From: Clostridium sp. CM027
Lineage (GTDB): Bacteria > Bacillota > Clostridia > Clostridiales > Clostridiaceae
Length of the DNA: 64,000 nt
Reading direction: 5' to 3'
Assembly (NCBI RefSeq): GCF_024730565.1
Contig: NZ_CP077725.1
Span: 2,170,001 to 2,234,000, forward strand
This document shows positions 47,030 through 56,421 of this stretch, in pieces (position 1 is the first letter of the stretch; every line of letters begins with the position of its first letter). Under the pieces are notes generated by a model. It was not told the DNA's origin. It saw nothing but the letters and a program-made list of their open reading frames with translations, and ran no database searches. Both the position numbers and the translations under genes were made by a program.

Positions 47030-47035
47030 TACTTA

Positions 47036-47064
47036 ATTATATTAAATTTAACTAATGTTTGCAA
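47036..47064 (-). promoter_or_regulatory. Strong promoter without a following gene
   Basis: Minus-strand TTGCAA (47059-47064), 17-base spacer, TATAAT (47036-47041), in the gap after rsuA. Confidence 0.65.
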
Positions 47065-47152
47065 GCGTTTTTTACAAATTTAATTCTAATAATATTTTAA
47101 AATAAAGACATTTTACTTATTTTTTTCATAAAAAATAATATTATTAACTAAA

Positions 47153-47869
47153 TTAAACCTGTTTTAATAAATCCAACTCTTCTTCCGACAATTCTCGATA
47201 TTGTCCTTCAGATAAATTTTCATCTAATTTTAATGGTCCAAAACTAATTCTTCTTAAAAATGCAACATTTTTATCAACACTTTCGAACATTCTTTTTACC
47301 TGATGAAATTTGCCTTCTTGAATAGTAATCATTACCTCAGATCCATTTTCATCTGCATTTAATACTTTTAATATGGCCGGCATGCATTTATAACCATCAT
47401 CTAATACAACACCTTTCTTAAAGGTGTCTATATCCTTTTGATCTACAAATTTATTAATCTCGGCATAATACGCCTTATCTACATGATTCTTAGGTGCTAT
47501 CAATTTATGATTTAATTCACCATCATTAGTGATTAGCAATAACCCTACTGTGTCTTTATCCAATCTTCCTATAGGAAATGGATTAAAAGCATGGTATTCT
47601 TGATCTATTAAATCAATAACAGTTTCATCATACTTATCTACTGTAGCAGAAACTACCCCAGCTGGCTTATTCATGACTATATATATGTATTTTCTATATG
47701 TTATTTCTTCACCAGCTACCTTTATTACAGCCTTATCCGGATCAATTTTCATTGTATTATCAGAAACTATTACTCCATCGACCTCTATTTTCCCTTTTTT
47801 TAACAACGCCTTCACTTCTTTTCTTGTTCCATGGCCTAAATTTGATAATATTTTGTCTATTCTTTCCAT
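47153..47869 (-). CDS. rsuA: rRNA pseudouridine synthase, RsuA family
   Basis: About 238 residues. An N-terminal S4 RNA-binding domain (RIDKILSNLGHGTRKEVKAL) precedes the catalytic domain with VMNKPAGVVSAT and the Asp motif GRLDKDTVGLLLI. Length and the S4 arrangement fit RsuA, which makes pseudouridine in 16S rRNA (U516 in E. coli), more than RluB. The ATG is preceded by AAGGAGATGAATAG. Confidence 0.9.
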   Translation of the reverse strand: MERIDKILSNLGHGTRKEVKALLKKGKIEVDGVIVSDNTMKIDPDKAVIKVAGEEITYRKYIYIVMNKPAGVVSATVDKYDETVIDLIDQEYHAFNPFPIGRLDKDTVGLLLITNDGELNHKLIAPKNHVDKAYYAEINKFVDQKDIDTFKKGVVLDDGYKCMPAILKVLNADENGSEVMITIQEGKFHQVKRMFESVDKNVAFLRRISFGPLKLDENLSEGQYRELSEEELDLLKQV

Positions 47870-47972
47870 ATCTATTCATCTCCTTAACTATTTCTAAAAC
47901 TTCAGGTAAATTATCACCTACGGTACTATTCATCTTCTTCGAAGCTTAACATTAAATCTTTTACTCATAAAA

Positions 47973-47996
47973 AAAACAGCCTTTAAAAGCTGTTTT
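47973..47996 (-). terminator. Terminator of the seven-repeat protein gene
   Basis: AAAACAGC and GCTGTTTT around CTTTAAAA; the minus-strand tail is eight Ts. Confidence 0.8.
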
Positions 47997-48000
47997 AAAG

Positions 48001-50007
48001 TTATTCTTTTACTTCAATCTCCATTATATCATAATCTTCATATGAAATACTCTTATAAGAACTTTTTGATAATACTAGTATTCTGTAAATCCCTTTAGTA
48101 AAAGGCATAAAGATGTAATCATTTTTCCTGCTAAATTTTTGTACCAAACTCCAGTCTCCTTTTTCCATGAGATAGACCTCATATTCAACATTCTTGCCAC
48201 CCTTACTTTGTGCTACAAATGTTATTGTTTCATTAGCCATAAAATTTGCCTTATCACATAGAATCTTTGTATCTCTTACAGGTAGCGTCTCATGTATTTC
48301 TATTCTTATTTCCTTCTTACTATCATATGCATTTGTGCTCAATTTATTCTTTGCTAGAAGTTCTATTAAATAGTTTCCACTACATTTAGGTTTAATCTCA
48401 TAATTTTTATGTTCCACAAAATTTGTTTGTTCTACTAAATGACCATCTATTTTCAAAACGTAATTCACAAGAGTATTTTTTGTATTTTCAGATATAACTT
48501 GGAGAGAAATAGTATCTCCAACCATAAAGTATTCTCTTGTTGGCATTAATACATAGTCTATTTTAGCTGGAATGCATTCTAAAGCTTGAATACATAGAAC
48601 TTCGTGACAATCAAATTTCCTTTTGGAATATTTATCTTTTACTCTTACCTCCAGTTTGAACTTTCCACTCTCCTCTGGCGTAAACTCTAGAAAATCACGT
48701 GTTCCAAATTGTATTTTTTCTATCTCTTTATCATCTTTAGAAATTATAAAACTATATCTTAAAGAATTTCCTCCTGTTGCTTTGACTTTTACATGAACTA
48801 TTTGGCCTATTAGTACTGTCTCTTTATTATCCAAAATTATATCATCAATAACCACATTTTCATTACCTATATCGTCAATTAGAAAATCTAAAGAACCTTT
48901 CTTCTCATATTCTCCTTTAAAAGATGCATCCTTCACCCATAAGTAAGCTTTATATTCTCCCGCTTCTTTTGGTATCCAAAAAAAATTATTTTCTCTAATG
49001 TAACCAGAATCCTCTATGCATTTTCCATCAATTTTGAATTTATATAATAACTCTTTCCCACCTCTAGCAATACACTTAAAAATTATAGGAGTGCCACATA
49101 CTTGCGGTGAGCTTAAATCACTAGTGAAACTATGTATGTTTATTTCTTCATAAGGTTTAACGCTATAATGAATCAATGCTCTATCATCAAATTCATGAAT
49201 TGAATACATATCCTTTGCCATACATAGTAGCTTATAATCACCCTTGTTTTCTTCAACATAACTAACTAATTTCTTAGTTGAATAATCTTGTATGCATTTG
49301 GTATTCCCCTTAGGATTAATTTTTACAAATTTGTACAAAACCATTCTGTTATCCCCATAGTTTGCCTCCACCTCAAAAACTAGTTCCGCACCTTCTACCA
49401 TACCATCCGTCAAACATTTAAAACTTACAATTTCTACTGATTGTATGGCTTGTACATTAAATCGTATTTTCATAGAGTCATCAAATGTATTTTTTGAATC
49501 TAAATTCCTGCATTCTACCAAAAACTCTTGCTCTCCACAATATTTTGAAGTCCAAGTCAGTATATTTTCTGATGAATAGTCTTTTATAAGTAGCCAATTC
49601 CCCCTTTCATGTACCCAATATCTATACATAATAGGAATCTTTGTGGCATCTACTGTTAAGGTGACTTTTTCACCTGCCATTATTTCTATTTTATCTATGT
49701 ATATATCATTTATTAACTTTTCGTAAGCCTCGCCTACCAGGTAATCTGTTTTTGACATATAATCAAAGGGCTTCTTACTTTCTTTTCTTTTAGCTTGTAC
49801 CATTATGGAGTACTTACCATCTGCCTGTGGCTTCCATATAGCATCCCTGGCTCCACTTAATTTCTTCAAAGTAGTCCATGTTCCATCAATCCCTACAAGA
49901 AATTTATAGTTCAAATTATCCTCTAATATATTTTCAACACTTATTCCGATTTCTTTATATTTTTCTTCAGGGTTTTCTAAGCTAAACGATATATTCATTT
50001 CATTCAT
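48001..50007 (-). CDS. Seven-repeat protein with triple-tyrosine-motif (Y_Y_Y) like domains
   Basis: About 668 residues, no signal peptide or membrane segment. It is built of seven repeats of about 95 residues, each with a Y+F or Y+Y strand, a polar/aromatic turn (GTWTTLKKLS, GNWLLIKDYS, GDWSLVQKFS) and a closing G-x-Y-x-(I/L)-x-V-x-x-K-D strand. These match the Y_Y_Y beta-sandwich domain usually found in two-component hybrid sensors, but no kinase, output or transport domain is attached. A cytoplasmic or non-classically released binding or scaffold protein is possible. It stands alone. Confidence 0.75.
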   Translation of the reverse strand: MNEMNISFSLENPEEKYKEIGISVENILEDNLNYKFLVGIDGTWTTLKKLSGARDAIWKPQADGKYSIMVQAKRKESKKPFDYMSKTDYLVGEAYEKLINDIYIDKIEIMAGEKVTLTVDATKIPIMYRYWVHERGNWLLIKDYSSENILTWTSKYCGEQEFLVECRNLDSKNTFDDSMKIRFNVQAIQSVEIVSFKCLTDGMVEGAELVFEVEANYGDNRMVLYKFVKINPKGNTKCIQDYSTKKLVSYVEENKGDYKLLCMAKDMYSIHEFDDRALIHYSVKPYEEINIHSFTSDLSSPQVCGTPIIFKCIARGGKELLYKFKIDGKCIEDSGYIRENNFFWIPKEAGEYKAYLWVKDASFKGEYEKKGSLDFLIDDIGNENVVIDDIILDNKETVLIGQIVHVKVKATGGNSLRYSFIISKDDKEIEKIQFGTRDFLEFTPEESGKFKLEVRVKDKYSKRKFDCHEVLCIQALECIPAKIDYVLMPTREYFMVGDTISLQVISENTKNTLVNYVLKIDGHLVEQTNFVEHKNYEIKPKCSGNYLIELLAKNKLSTNAYDSKKEIRIEIHETLPVRDTKILCDKANFMANETITFVAQSKGGKNVEYEVYLMEKGDWSLVQKFSRKNDYIFMPFTKGIYRILVLSKSSYKSISYEDYDIMEIEVKE

Positions 50008-50341
50008 TTAAATTCACCTACCTTTATAAATAAGCTATACAATACAAAAATATTATTAAAAAACCAATCTCTATACTGAATATATTATACTATAATTCCA
50101 TTATTTGTAACAGTGTATATTCCATATTTTTTCTTTTATATATAGACATAAACTTTCAATGTTTTATTATAAAATAATAAAATTTAAAATTTCATAGCTA
50201 TTTATGTATTAAATTCGTCATTATAATTTGAACGTTACACCCAAAAATTCATCTCATGACTGAATTCGCGATTATTCTTTTCAAAAATATAAAAATAGCT
50301 AGTAATTTTTATTACTAACTATTTCGTATATTCTAAGTGCA
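50008..50341. other. Gap with the YaiI/YqxD terminator
   Basis: No gene. A hairpin AAATAGCTAGTAAT (50293-50306) / ATTACTAACTATTT (50111-region counterpart at 50311-50324) with a T-rich minus-strand tail ends the yaiI-pgi transcript. Confidence 0.6.
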
Positions 50342-50779
50342 TTATTGCGTTTTTAGAATCAATTTAATTAAATTGTTATAAAGCTTTTCATCATCTTCAT
50401 TTGTTCGTTTTTTAGGACCAAAGGTTTTACCTCCGCTCCGTCTTAGTTTGCCGGATAAATGCCTCTCAAATAATAATTTATCAATATTATCATCATCATA
50501 TATATGTCCTTTAGGGCCTATTGCATATGCACCTTTAGCTAAAACCATAGCAGCAACCCCAAAATCTTGAGTGATTACTATGTCATTAGATTTCGCCTCA
50601 TTAGCTACTTTCATATCAACACTTTGAAATCCACTATCAACATACCTTATCGAGGCATAATCGCTACTCAAAATATGATTAATATCACAATACATAATAA
50701 GCTCTATAGAGTTTTCCTTAGCTGCCTTTTCTATTAGCTGTTTACCAGGGCAACCATCTGCATCTACAATAATTCTCAT
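50342..50779 (-). CDS. YaiI/YqxD family protein (DUF188)
   Basis: Soluble protein of 145 residues. The start IIVDADGCPGKQLIEKAA, the central VVITQDFGVAAMVLAKGA and the RHLSGKLRRSGGKTFGPKKRT block are the family hallmarks. It resembles PIN-like nuclease folds by its acidic motifs, but activity has not been established. It starts 17 bases after pgi with a weak ribosome site and is probably cotranscribed. Confidence 0.9.
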   Translation of the reverse strand: MRIIVDADGCPGKQLIEKAAKENSIELIMYCDINHILSSDYASIRYVDSGFQSVDMKVANEAKSNDIVITQDFGVAAMVLAKGAYAIGPKGHIYDDDNIDKLLFERHLSGKLRRSGGKTFGPKKRTNEDDEKLYNNLIKLILKTQ

Positions 50780-50796
50780 ATGATTTTTCTCATTTT

Positions 50797-52146
50797 TTAA
50801 AGCCTTTTTTCGAGTGCTGCTTTGGTTTCTTCATATCCTGATTTTCCAAGAAGAGCAAACATATTTTTCTTATATGCTTCAACTCCTGGTTGATCAAAAG
50901 GATTCACACCTAATAAATATCCGCTTATTGCTAAAGCCTTTTCAAAGAAATAAACCATATGTCCAAAATTATACGCTGTTAATGCTGGCACATTTAAAAT
51001 AATGTTAGGTACACCCCCATCATTATGAGCAAGTACTGTTCCTTGGAAAGCTTTTCTATTAACAAAATCCATAGTTTTACCTGCTAAAAAGTTCAATCCA
51101 TCTAGATCTTCACTTTCCTTTTCTACTACAACTTCTTTCCTTGGCTTTTCTACATTAATAACTGTTTCAAATATATTTCTTACACCCTCTTGAATATACT
51201 GTCCCATAGAATGCAAATCTGTAGAGAAATTAACTGATGCTGGGAATATTCCCTTTTGGTCTTTTCCTTCACTTTCCCCACAAAGTTGTTTCCACCACTC
51301 ACCAAAATATTGAAGTGATGGCTCATAGTTAACTAAAATTTCTGTAACCTTGCCTTTTCTATATAGTGCATTTCTAGCTGCTGCATATTTATAACAATCG
51401 TTATTGTTTAAATCCTCTACACTGTATGCTTCTCTTGCATCCGCTGCACCCTTCATCATTTCATCAATGTCAATGCCCGCTACTGCTATTGGAAGTAAAC
51501 CTACAGCTGTTAACACTGAGAATCTTCCTCCTATATCATCCGGAATCACAAAAGTTTCATAGCCTTCTGCATCTGCTGATTTTTTTAGAGCTCCTTTAGA
51601 AATATCTGTAGTAGCAAAAATTCTTTCTTTAGCTCCTTCTTTTCCGTACTTCTTTTCTAATAATCCTTTTAATATTCTAAAAGCAATAGCTGGTTCTGTA
51701 GTAGTTCCTGATTTTGATATTACATTTATAGAAATATCTTTTCCTTCTACAGCATCAATTAAATCTGCCATATATGTAGAACTTATATTATTACCTGCAA
51801 AGAATATTGCTGGCGCCTTTCTCTTATCGCTTGAAAGACTGTTATAAAAACTATGACTCAACGTTTCTATAGCCGCTCTAGCTCCTAGGTAAGAACCACC
51901 TATTCCAATTACTATTAAGACTTCAGAATTATTTTTTATCTTTTCTGCTGCCTGTTTAATTCTTTTAAATTCTGATTTATCATAATTTAAAGGAAGGTCC
52001 ATCCATCCTAAAAATTCATTCCCCGCACCTGTTTTATCTGCAAGCATTTTGTGTGCAGCAGATACCATTGGCTGTAAATAAGAAACTTCATGTTCACCTA
52101 AATATGGAATTGTTTTGCTTAAATCTAATGATAAAATTTTTGCCAT
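50797..52146 (-). CDS. pgi: Glucose-6-phosphate isomerase
   Basis: Cytosolic enzyme of 449 residues that interconverts glucose 6-phosphate and fructose 6-phosphate in glycolysis. Family signatures: [27 protein letters not shown] and [19 protein letters not shown]. The ATG at 52146 follows CAAGGAGGAATATTA and begins [16 protein letters not shown]; a longer frame from 52203 has no ribosome site. The size is that of the shorter bacterial type found in Firmicutes. Confidence 0.96.
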   Translation of the reverse strand: MAKILSLDLSKTIPYLGEHEVSYLQPMVSAAHKMLADKTGAGNEFLGWMDLPLNYDKSEFKRIKQAAEKIKNNSEVLIVIGIGGSYLGARAAIETLSHSFYNSLSSDKRKAPAIFFAGNNISSTYMADLIDAVEGKDISINVISKSGTTTEPAIAFRILKGLLEKKYGKEGAKERIFATTDISKGALKKSADAEGYETFVIPDDIGGRFSVLTAVGLLPIAVAGIDIDEMMKGAADAREAYSVEDLNNNDCYKYAAARNALYRKGKVTEILVNYEPSLQYFGEWWKQLCGESEGKDQKGIFPASVNFSTDLHSMGQYIQEGVRNIFETVINVEKPRKEVVVEKESEDLDGLNFLAGKTMDFVNRKAFQGTVLAHNDGGVPNIILNVPALTAYNFGHMVYFFEKALAISGYLLGVNPFDQPGVEAYKKNMFALLGKSGYEETKAALEKRL

Positions 52147-52532
52147 TAATATTCCTCCTTGCTTATATCTTGAAGCAAAACAATCATTGATTATTTTGCT
52201 CATCGCATTGCATTGCCTCGCTAAAACAATATACTATAATTTTAGTTTATTCATTTAAATAAATCAAGTTTTTTAATAAAATTTTGTATTTATAACAAAT
52301 TTTGTTATTTTTATTTATTAAAACTTTAAAAATTAAACTTAAATATAAAAGTCCCTAAAATTGGAGTCGCCTATACATGATAGCTATAGTATTATCTGTG
52401 AATGCTTCATTTATTCTAGTGACTTTTCCAAATAATTGACCGTGACTTTATTCACCATAAAAATATAGTAAGTACTCCCTTGTATTGTATAGCATATATT
52501 AAATTATATTACTATAAGAGGTGTGATTTTTT
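52147..52532. other. Divergent gap between pgi and the SleL-like gene
   Basis: No gene. It holds A/T-rich promoter-like sequence and a short palindrome (ATAACAAATTTTGTTAT near 52290). Confidence 0.4.
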
Positions 52533-53813
52533 TTGATTATTCATGTTGTAAAAAGTGGTGAAACCTTATATATAATTTCTAAATTATATGGAGTTCCATC
52601 TAATAAAATTGCTTCTGATAATGAACTTGCAAACCCAGATGAACTTGTGGTAGGCCAAACGCTTGTAATACTTCAAGTCACAAGAAAACACAAAATTCTT
52701 CCTGGTCAATCACTTTACATGATAGCTAGAATGTATGGTGTAACTATTTCAGATTTATATGCTGCAAATCCTAACCTTAAAAATTCTATACTAATTTATC
52801 CTAGTGAAATTATTATTATACCACCATCAACGCAAAAATTAGGCTCACTTGAAGTTAATGGCTATGCACTTCCTACTACGGATATGGATGTTCTCGCAAA
52901 GACTCTTCCAAGTCTCACATACCTTAGTATATTCAGTTATCAGGTGCTGCCTAATGGAACTCTAAAAGGAATAAATGATGTCCCCTTAATAGTTGCTGCT
53001 AGAAAAGCTAAAGTAGCTCCTATGATGGTAATTACGAATTTAGAAGAGGGTGGTGGTTTTGATAGTGACCTAGCCCATATTATACTTACAGATGAAAATA
53101 TACAAAACACTTTATTAGATAACATAGTCAGCATCTTGGAAAATAAAAATTATTACGGTTTAGCTATAGATCTAGAATATATTTTCCCAAAAGATAAACA
53201 AAGCTATAATGATTTTTTACGCAAAACAGTAATCAAACTAAAGGCTTTAGGCTATATTGTTACTACAGCTTTAGCCCCTAAGCCAAATGGTGATATAAAA
53301 GGATTACTTTATGAAGCGCATGATTACCCATTTCACGGTGCCATAGCTTCCCATGTTATACTGATGACTTATGAGTGGGGTTATACTGCAGGTCCACCAA
53401 TGGCGGTGGCTCCAATTAATGAAGTAAAAAAAATCCTTGATTATGCTGTAACCGTAATTCCAAGTAAAAACATCTTTATGGGCATACCTAATTATGGGTA
53501 CGTTTGGACTTTACCTTATGTAAAAGGAACTAAAGCAACTGTACTCGGTAATGTAGAAGCAGTTGATCTTGCGAGAAAGGTATTTGCATCTATTCAATAT
53601 GACTATACCGCTCAAGCACCGTTTTTTAACTATTACGATTCTAATGGCAAAAGACATGTAGTTTGGTTTGAAGATGCTAGGAGTATGAACGTCAAACTTA
53701 GGACTGCTAATGCATATAATTTAGGCGGGGTTAGTTATTGGACTATTGGGAAATACTTCCCTCAAGCCTTTCTAGTTCAAAATTCATTATTCGATGTAAA
53801 AAAGGTAATTTAG
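52533..53813 (+). CDS. LysM-GH18 spore cortex lytic protein, SleL/YaaH-like
   Basis: About 426 residues. Two LysM domains at about 2-45 and 50-95 (HVVKSGETLYIISKLYG and HKILPGQSLYMIARMYG) bind peptidoglycan. The GH18 barrel follows, with the catalytic strand YYGLAIDLEYIFPKD, where Asp and Glu fit the DxxDxE pattern only in part, and late motifs GVSYWTIGK. No signal peptide. SleL/YaaH enzymes break cortex peptidoglycan during spore germination, so the host forms spores. The start is TTG after AGAGGTG. Confidence 0.88.
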   Translation: MIIHVVKSGETLYIISKLYGVPSNKIASDNELANPDELVVGQTLVILQVTRKHKILPGQSLYMIARMYGVTISDLYAANPNLKNSILIYPSEIIIIPPSTQKLGSLEVNGYALPTTDMDVLAKTLPSLTYLSIFSYQVLPNGTLKGINDVPLIVAARKAKVAPMMVITNLEEGGGFDSDLAHIILTDENIQNTLLDNIVSILENKNYYGLAIDLEYIFPKDKQSYNDFLRKTVIKLKALGYIVTTALAPKPNGDIKGLLYEAHDYPFHGAIASHVILMTYEWGYTAGPPMAVAPINEVKKILDYAVTVIPSKNIFMGIPNYGYVWTLPYVKGTKATVLGNVEAVDLARKVFASIQYDYTAQAPFFNYYDSNGKRHVVWFEDARSMNVKLRTANAYNLGGVSYWTIGKYFPQAFLVQNSLFDVKKVI

Positions 53814-53871
53814 TTAAGCGATTGTTATTTCAAATAAGAATTAAGAGTTTTTCTTTGATTATGCTATAACC

Positions 53872-53916
53872 AAAAGGATATGTTGCTAAGATGCTTTCTG
53901 CGCAACATATCCTTTT
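53872..53916 (+). terminator. Terminator of the SleL-like gene
   Basis: AAAAGGATATGTTGC (53872-53886) and GCAACATATCCTTTT (53902-53916), then a T-run. Confidence 0.85.
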
Positions 53917-53965
53917 TGTTTACTTAAGAGTGCATTTTTTGTATTTTATTGTATTATAGTAAATA

Positions 53966-53994
53966 TTGAATTAAAATTATTAAAGGTATATATT
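53966..53994 (+). promoter_or_regulatory. Promoter of the small membrane protein
   Basis: TTGAAT (53966-53971), 17-base spacer, TATATT (53989-53994). It implies a leader of about 110 bases before the ATG at 54112. Confidence 0.5.
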
Positions 53995-54053
53995 ATAACT
54001 ATACCATATATTTACATCAATTTTATGTAATTGGTATTTTCACAACAGATTTA

Positions 54054-54104
54054 TCACCTCCCTATTTTATGGGATACCTAAGGAATAAAAATTAAGGGAG
54101 GTGA
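54054..54104 (+). promoter_or_regulatory. Leader hairpin that buries the ribosome site
   Basis: TCACCTCCCT (54054-54063) pairs over ten bases with AGGGAGGTGA (54095-54104), the ribosome site of the gene at 54112. The loop is 31 bases. In this form translation should be blocked; see the finding. Confidence 0.55.
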
Positions 54105-54111
54105 GAATTAA

Positions 54112-54303
54112 ATGTCGGAGATTACCCAAATGTTCAAGCTGTTTTGTATTACCTCAATAGCTGTTCTTGGTATAACTTCCGCAGTAGTATTTTTTTCAAA
54201 AGATAGAATAAGTTTTAATATAAAAGCGCGTACCAAACTACCTGATCAGTCCGAAACAGAATTTGGTATCGAAGTTCATAAGGATGATAAAAAAACAAAA
54301 TAG
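54112..54303 (+). CDS. Small single-pass membrane protein, unknown
   Basis: 63 residues: a short start, one membrane helix (LFCITSIAVLGITSAVVFF, about 10-28) and a charged C-terminal tail. The very strong ribosome site GGGAGGTGAG eight bases before the ATG supports a real gene, as does a terminator right after. No family is recognised. The unusual leader hairpin makes regulated translation likely. Confidence 0.7.
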   Translation: MSEITQMFKLFCITSIAVLGITSAVVFFSKDRISFNIKARTKLPDQSETEFGIEVHKDDKKTK

Positions 54304-54326
54304 ATAGTTATGCGTACTATCTATTT
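54298..54326 (+). terminator. Terminator of the small membrane protein
   Basis: AAATAGATAGT and ACTATCTATTT around TATGCGT, then TTTT; the arms overlap the stop codon. Confidence 0.75.
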
Positions 54327-54475
54327 TTTACTACTAATTCTTAATCTGTTGTGTCCTCTGGTATCCCTATTTTATTAAATAAACTAATTGTATTATATGC
54401 AATTTATCCATAAAGTGTGCATGTTTTTAAGAATTCAGTAATATATTTATTCGCCCAGCGATTTTGCTTATATTA

Positions 54476-55729
54476 TCACCATTTTAACTTAAAAGTTCTT
54501 GGCGCTACTCTATATGTTAAAATCAACGCAACTACCATATATACAATAGTTGTTATAATAATCCCTGCTGTGAAATAATATGAAGTCGTCTTAATTTGAA
54601 GACACGTATAGCTACCGATATACATAACCATGTTTACGAATTTAAATAAGGGACTTTTCACTGTTAACCCTGCTGTATAAGGCTGCAATACATAGTACAT
54701 GAACAAATGATGTATTGAGAAGAAACAAGCTAAACAAATAATACACAAAAATAGTGGTATCATTCCAATAAGCTGGGAGCTATAACCACTAGCTAATATA
54801 ATACAAATTATAGCAGAACATAAAGTTAAAGCCGGTATCAGGTTAAGAATAACTACCCTCTTAAGTCTTGAAGTGAAGTTGGATAAAATCACACTTGCCT
54901 CTCGGTAATAGCCTTGTCTTAATAGGCTTGCATCACAATTAAAAAACATAGCCTTGCAAATTCTTTCTCCCGTTGACATGCTGTACATTATAAATACCAA
55001 TGGGGGAATGCTTTTTTTAATTATGTTCACTATATCCACCCTTTTACTCGGCATAAAAATCACAAAGTACATGGTAATTAAAAATATAAAACCTATAAAG
55101 ACGACTCTTTCCTTTACAGGTTTTACCATTTTTCTTCTAAAACGAAGAAAAAATAATGAGTTTAAATATTCATAGCCCTTCTTTTGGTCATATTTTTTTG
55201 TATTTAATTCTTCCTTACTCATTCTCTTTTCATCCAATTTCACAGTTGAAAAAGTCGCTTGATTTCTAATAGCCTCTACATCAAATAAACTATCCTTATT
55301 TAATAAATCTTTTGCTATTAAAGTATATTCCTTAAATTTCCATAAGTATATAAAAGCTGCCACGCCTAGAATTAATACAATAATCGCCACTAAAGCATTT
55401 AATAATATTAAATTAAAATCAATAGTAACTCTTAATAAAGGTAGTGCATAGGCAAGGACAAGTCCTCCTATGATTACTAGTGACATAAATAAATCTTTAT
55501 GTTTTTGTATTATTTCTGTCTTATCATATATAAAAAGCTGTAGCCCTTCTTCTATCAATCTAAATGCTATTATTTCCGCTACAAGCACCATAGCTTTTAA
55601 TGGTGAAAATCCTATTATTAAACCTATAATTATTACTGGAAGAACAAAGTATATAAAGTCTGTTATATTTTTATATACTATTTCTCCAAGATAGTATTCT
55701 CTTGCGTCAGCTCTCATTAGTGTTATCAT
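54476..55729 (-). CDS. Membrane protein, larger part of a split ABC-type permease
   Basis: 417 residues with about ten helices and a charged cytoplasmic stretch near 165-205. It lacks its own start context: its first ATG overlaps the stop of the 119-residue frame upstream (ATGA). One missing A in the AAAA-like run near 55747 would make the two frames one protein of about 540 residues (KPTK then AAFNMITLMRADAREYY). It resembles clostridial multi-helix ABC permeases, but no ATPase gene is adjacent, so the family is tentative. Confidence 0.55.
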   Translation of the reverse strand: MITLMRADAREYYLGEIVYKNITDFIYFVLPVIIIGLIIGFSPLKAMVLVAEIIAFRLIEEGLQLFIYDKTEIIQKHKDLFMSLVIIGGLVLAYALPLLRVTIDFNLILLNALVAIIVLILGVAAFIYLWKFKEYTLIAKDLLNKDSLFDVEAIRNQATFSTVKLDEKRMSKEELNTKKYDQKKGYEYLNSLFFLRFRRKMVKPVKERVVFIGFIFLITMYFVIFMPSKRVDIVNIIKKSIPPLVFIMYSMSTGERICKAMFFNCDASLLRQGYYREASVILSNFTSRLKRVVILNLIPALTLCSAIICIILASGYSSQLIGMIPLFLCIICLACFFSIHHLFMYYVLQPYTAGLTVKSPLFKFVNMVMYIGSYTCLQIKTTSYYFTAGIIITTIVYMVVALILTYRVAPRTFKLKW

Positions 55730-56085
55730 ATTAAAGGCCGCTTTGTTGGTTTTATCAAAATTACATTTTTCATAACTGGTCCCAAAATAAAGCTTAAAAA
55801 GAAAAGAATATGTAAAAAATAAGGTTGTAACTTTGCTATATCCTTAGTCATTAAATAGGATGGCAAAATAATCATTACACCTAAATATATAGTTTTTCCT
55901 ATAAACCCACCTAGCACTCCTAAAATTTCACGTATAACCCCTATAACCAGTTTAGCATGGGTTCTTTTATACAAATTTTCAGGAATTTTTTTACCCAAAA
56001 TTGGTATCCTTTTAAGAAAATATATAAAAGTATTAGCCTGCTCTGCAAAAGATACCTTAAAACTATTTATAAATGTACTAATCAT
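55726..56085 (-). CDS. Membrane protein, N-terminal part of the split permease
   Basis: 119 residues: a cytoplasmic start (FINSFKVSFAEQANTFIYFL), two helices (about 60-80, 88-108) and a short out-of-frame end. The ATG at 56085 overlaps the previous frame's stop (ATGATTAG) and has AAGGAGGGAGGA upstream, so this is the true start of the split gene. See the 54476-55729 entry for the frameshift. Confidence 0.55.
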   Translation of the reverse strand: MISTFINSFKVSFAEQANTFIYFLKRIPILGKKIPENLYKRTHAKLVIGVIREILGVLGGFIGKTIYLGVMIILPSYLMTKDIAKLQPYFLHILFFLSFILGPVMKNVILIKPTKRPLI

Positions 56086-56325
56086 TTCCTCCCTCCTTTA
56101 AAATCTCCATGATTTTCTCTTCAAATTCAGGACTCTTTAGAACCTCACTATCCACTTCTTCTAAAATACAATTATTTAAAACCAATATTTCAAGGCCAAC
56201 ACCAGTACTTGCCTTTTTACTTCTAGAGTCATCACACTGATAAAATGGTAAAAACACTTTATCTTTATCTCTTATGTTACACCAGTTATGCCAATAAATA
56301 TAGTAATAATTGTCTTATTAACCAT
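56078..56325 (-). pseudogene. Small frameshifted gene at the head of the operon
   Basis: An ATG at 56325 with AAAGGGAG upstream opens a frame that stops after 17 codons, while a second frame from about 56316 runs on with protein-like composition (YYYIYWHNWCNIRDKDKVFL, then KASTGVGLEILVLNNCILEE) to TAG at 56078-56080. One added base after AATAA would give a single protein of about 82 residues. The family is not recognised. It is coupled by overlap to the split permease gene. Confidence 0.5.
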
Positions 56326-56369
56326 AATAATTCTCCCTTTCTCTAATTCCCTAATTTAAAATAAAAAAA

Positions 56370-56389
56370 GGTTCAGCCTAAGCCAAACC
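56370..56389 (-). terminator. Terminator of the 149-residue protein gene
   Basis: An eight-pair stem with two wobbles (GGTTTGGC/GCTGAACC on the minus strand) followed by seven Ts. Confidence 0.55.
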
Positions 56390-56421
56390 ACTTTATATGC
56401 TAATTACTAATTATAGGATAA

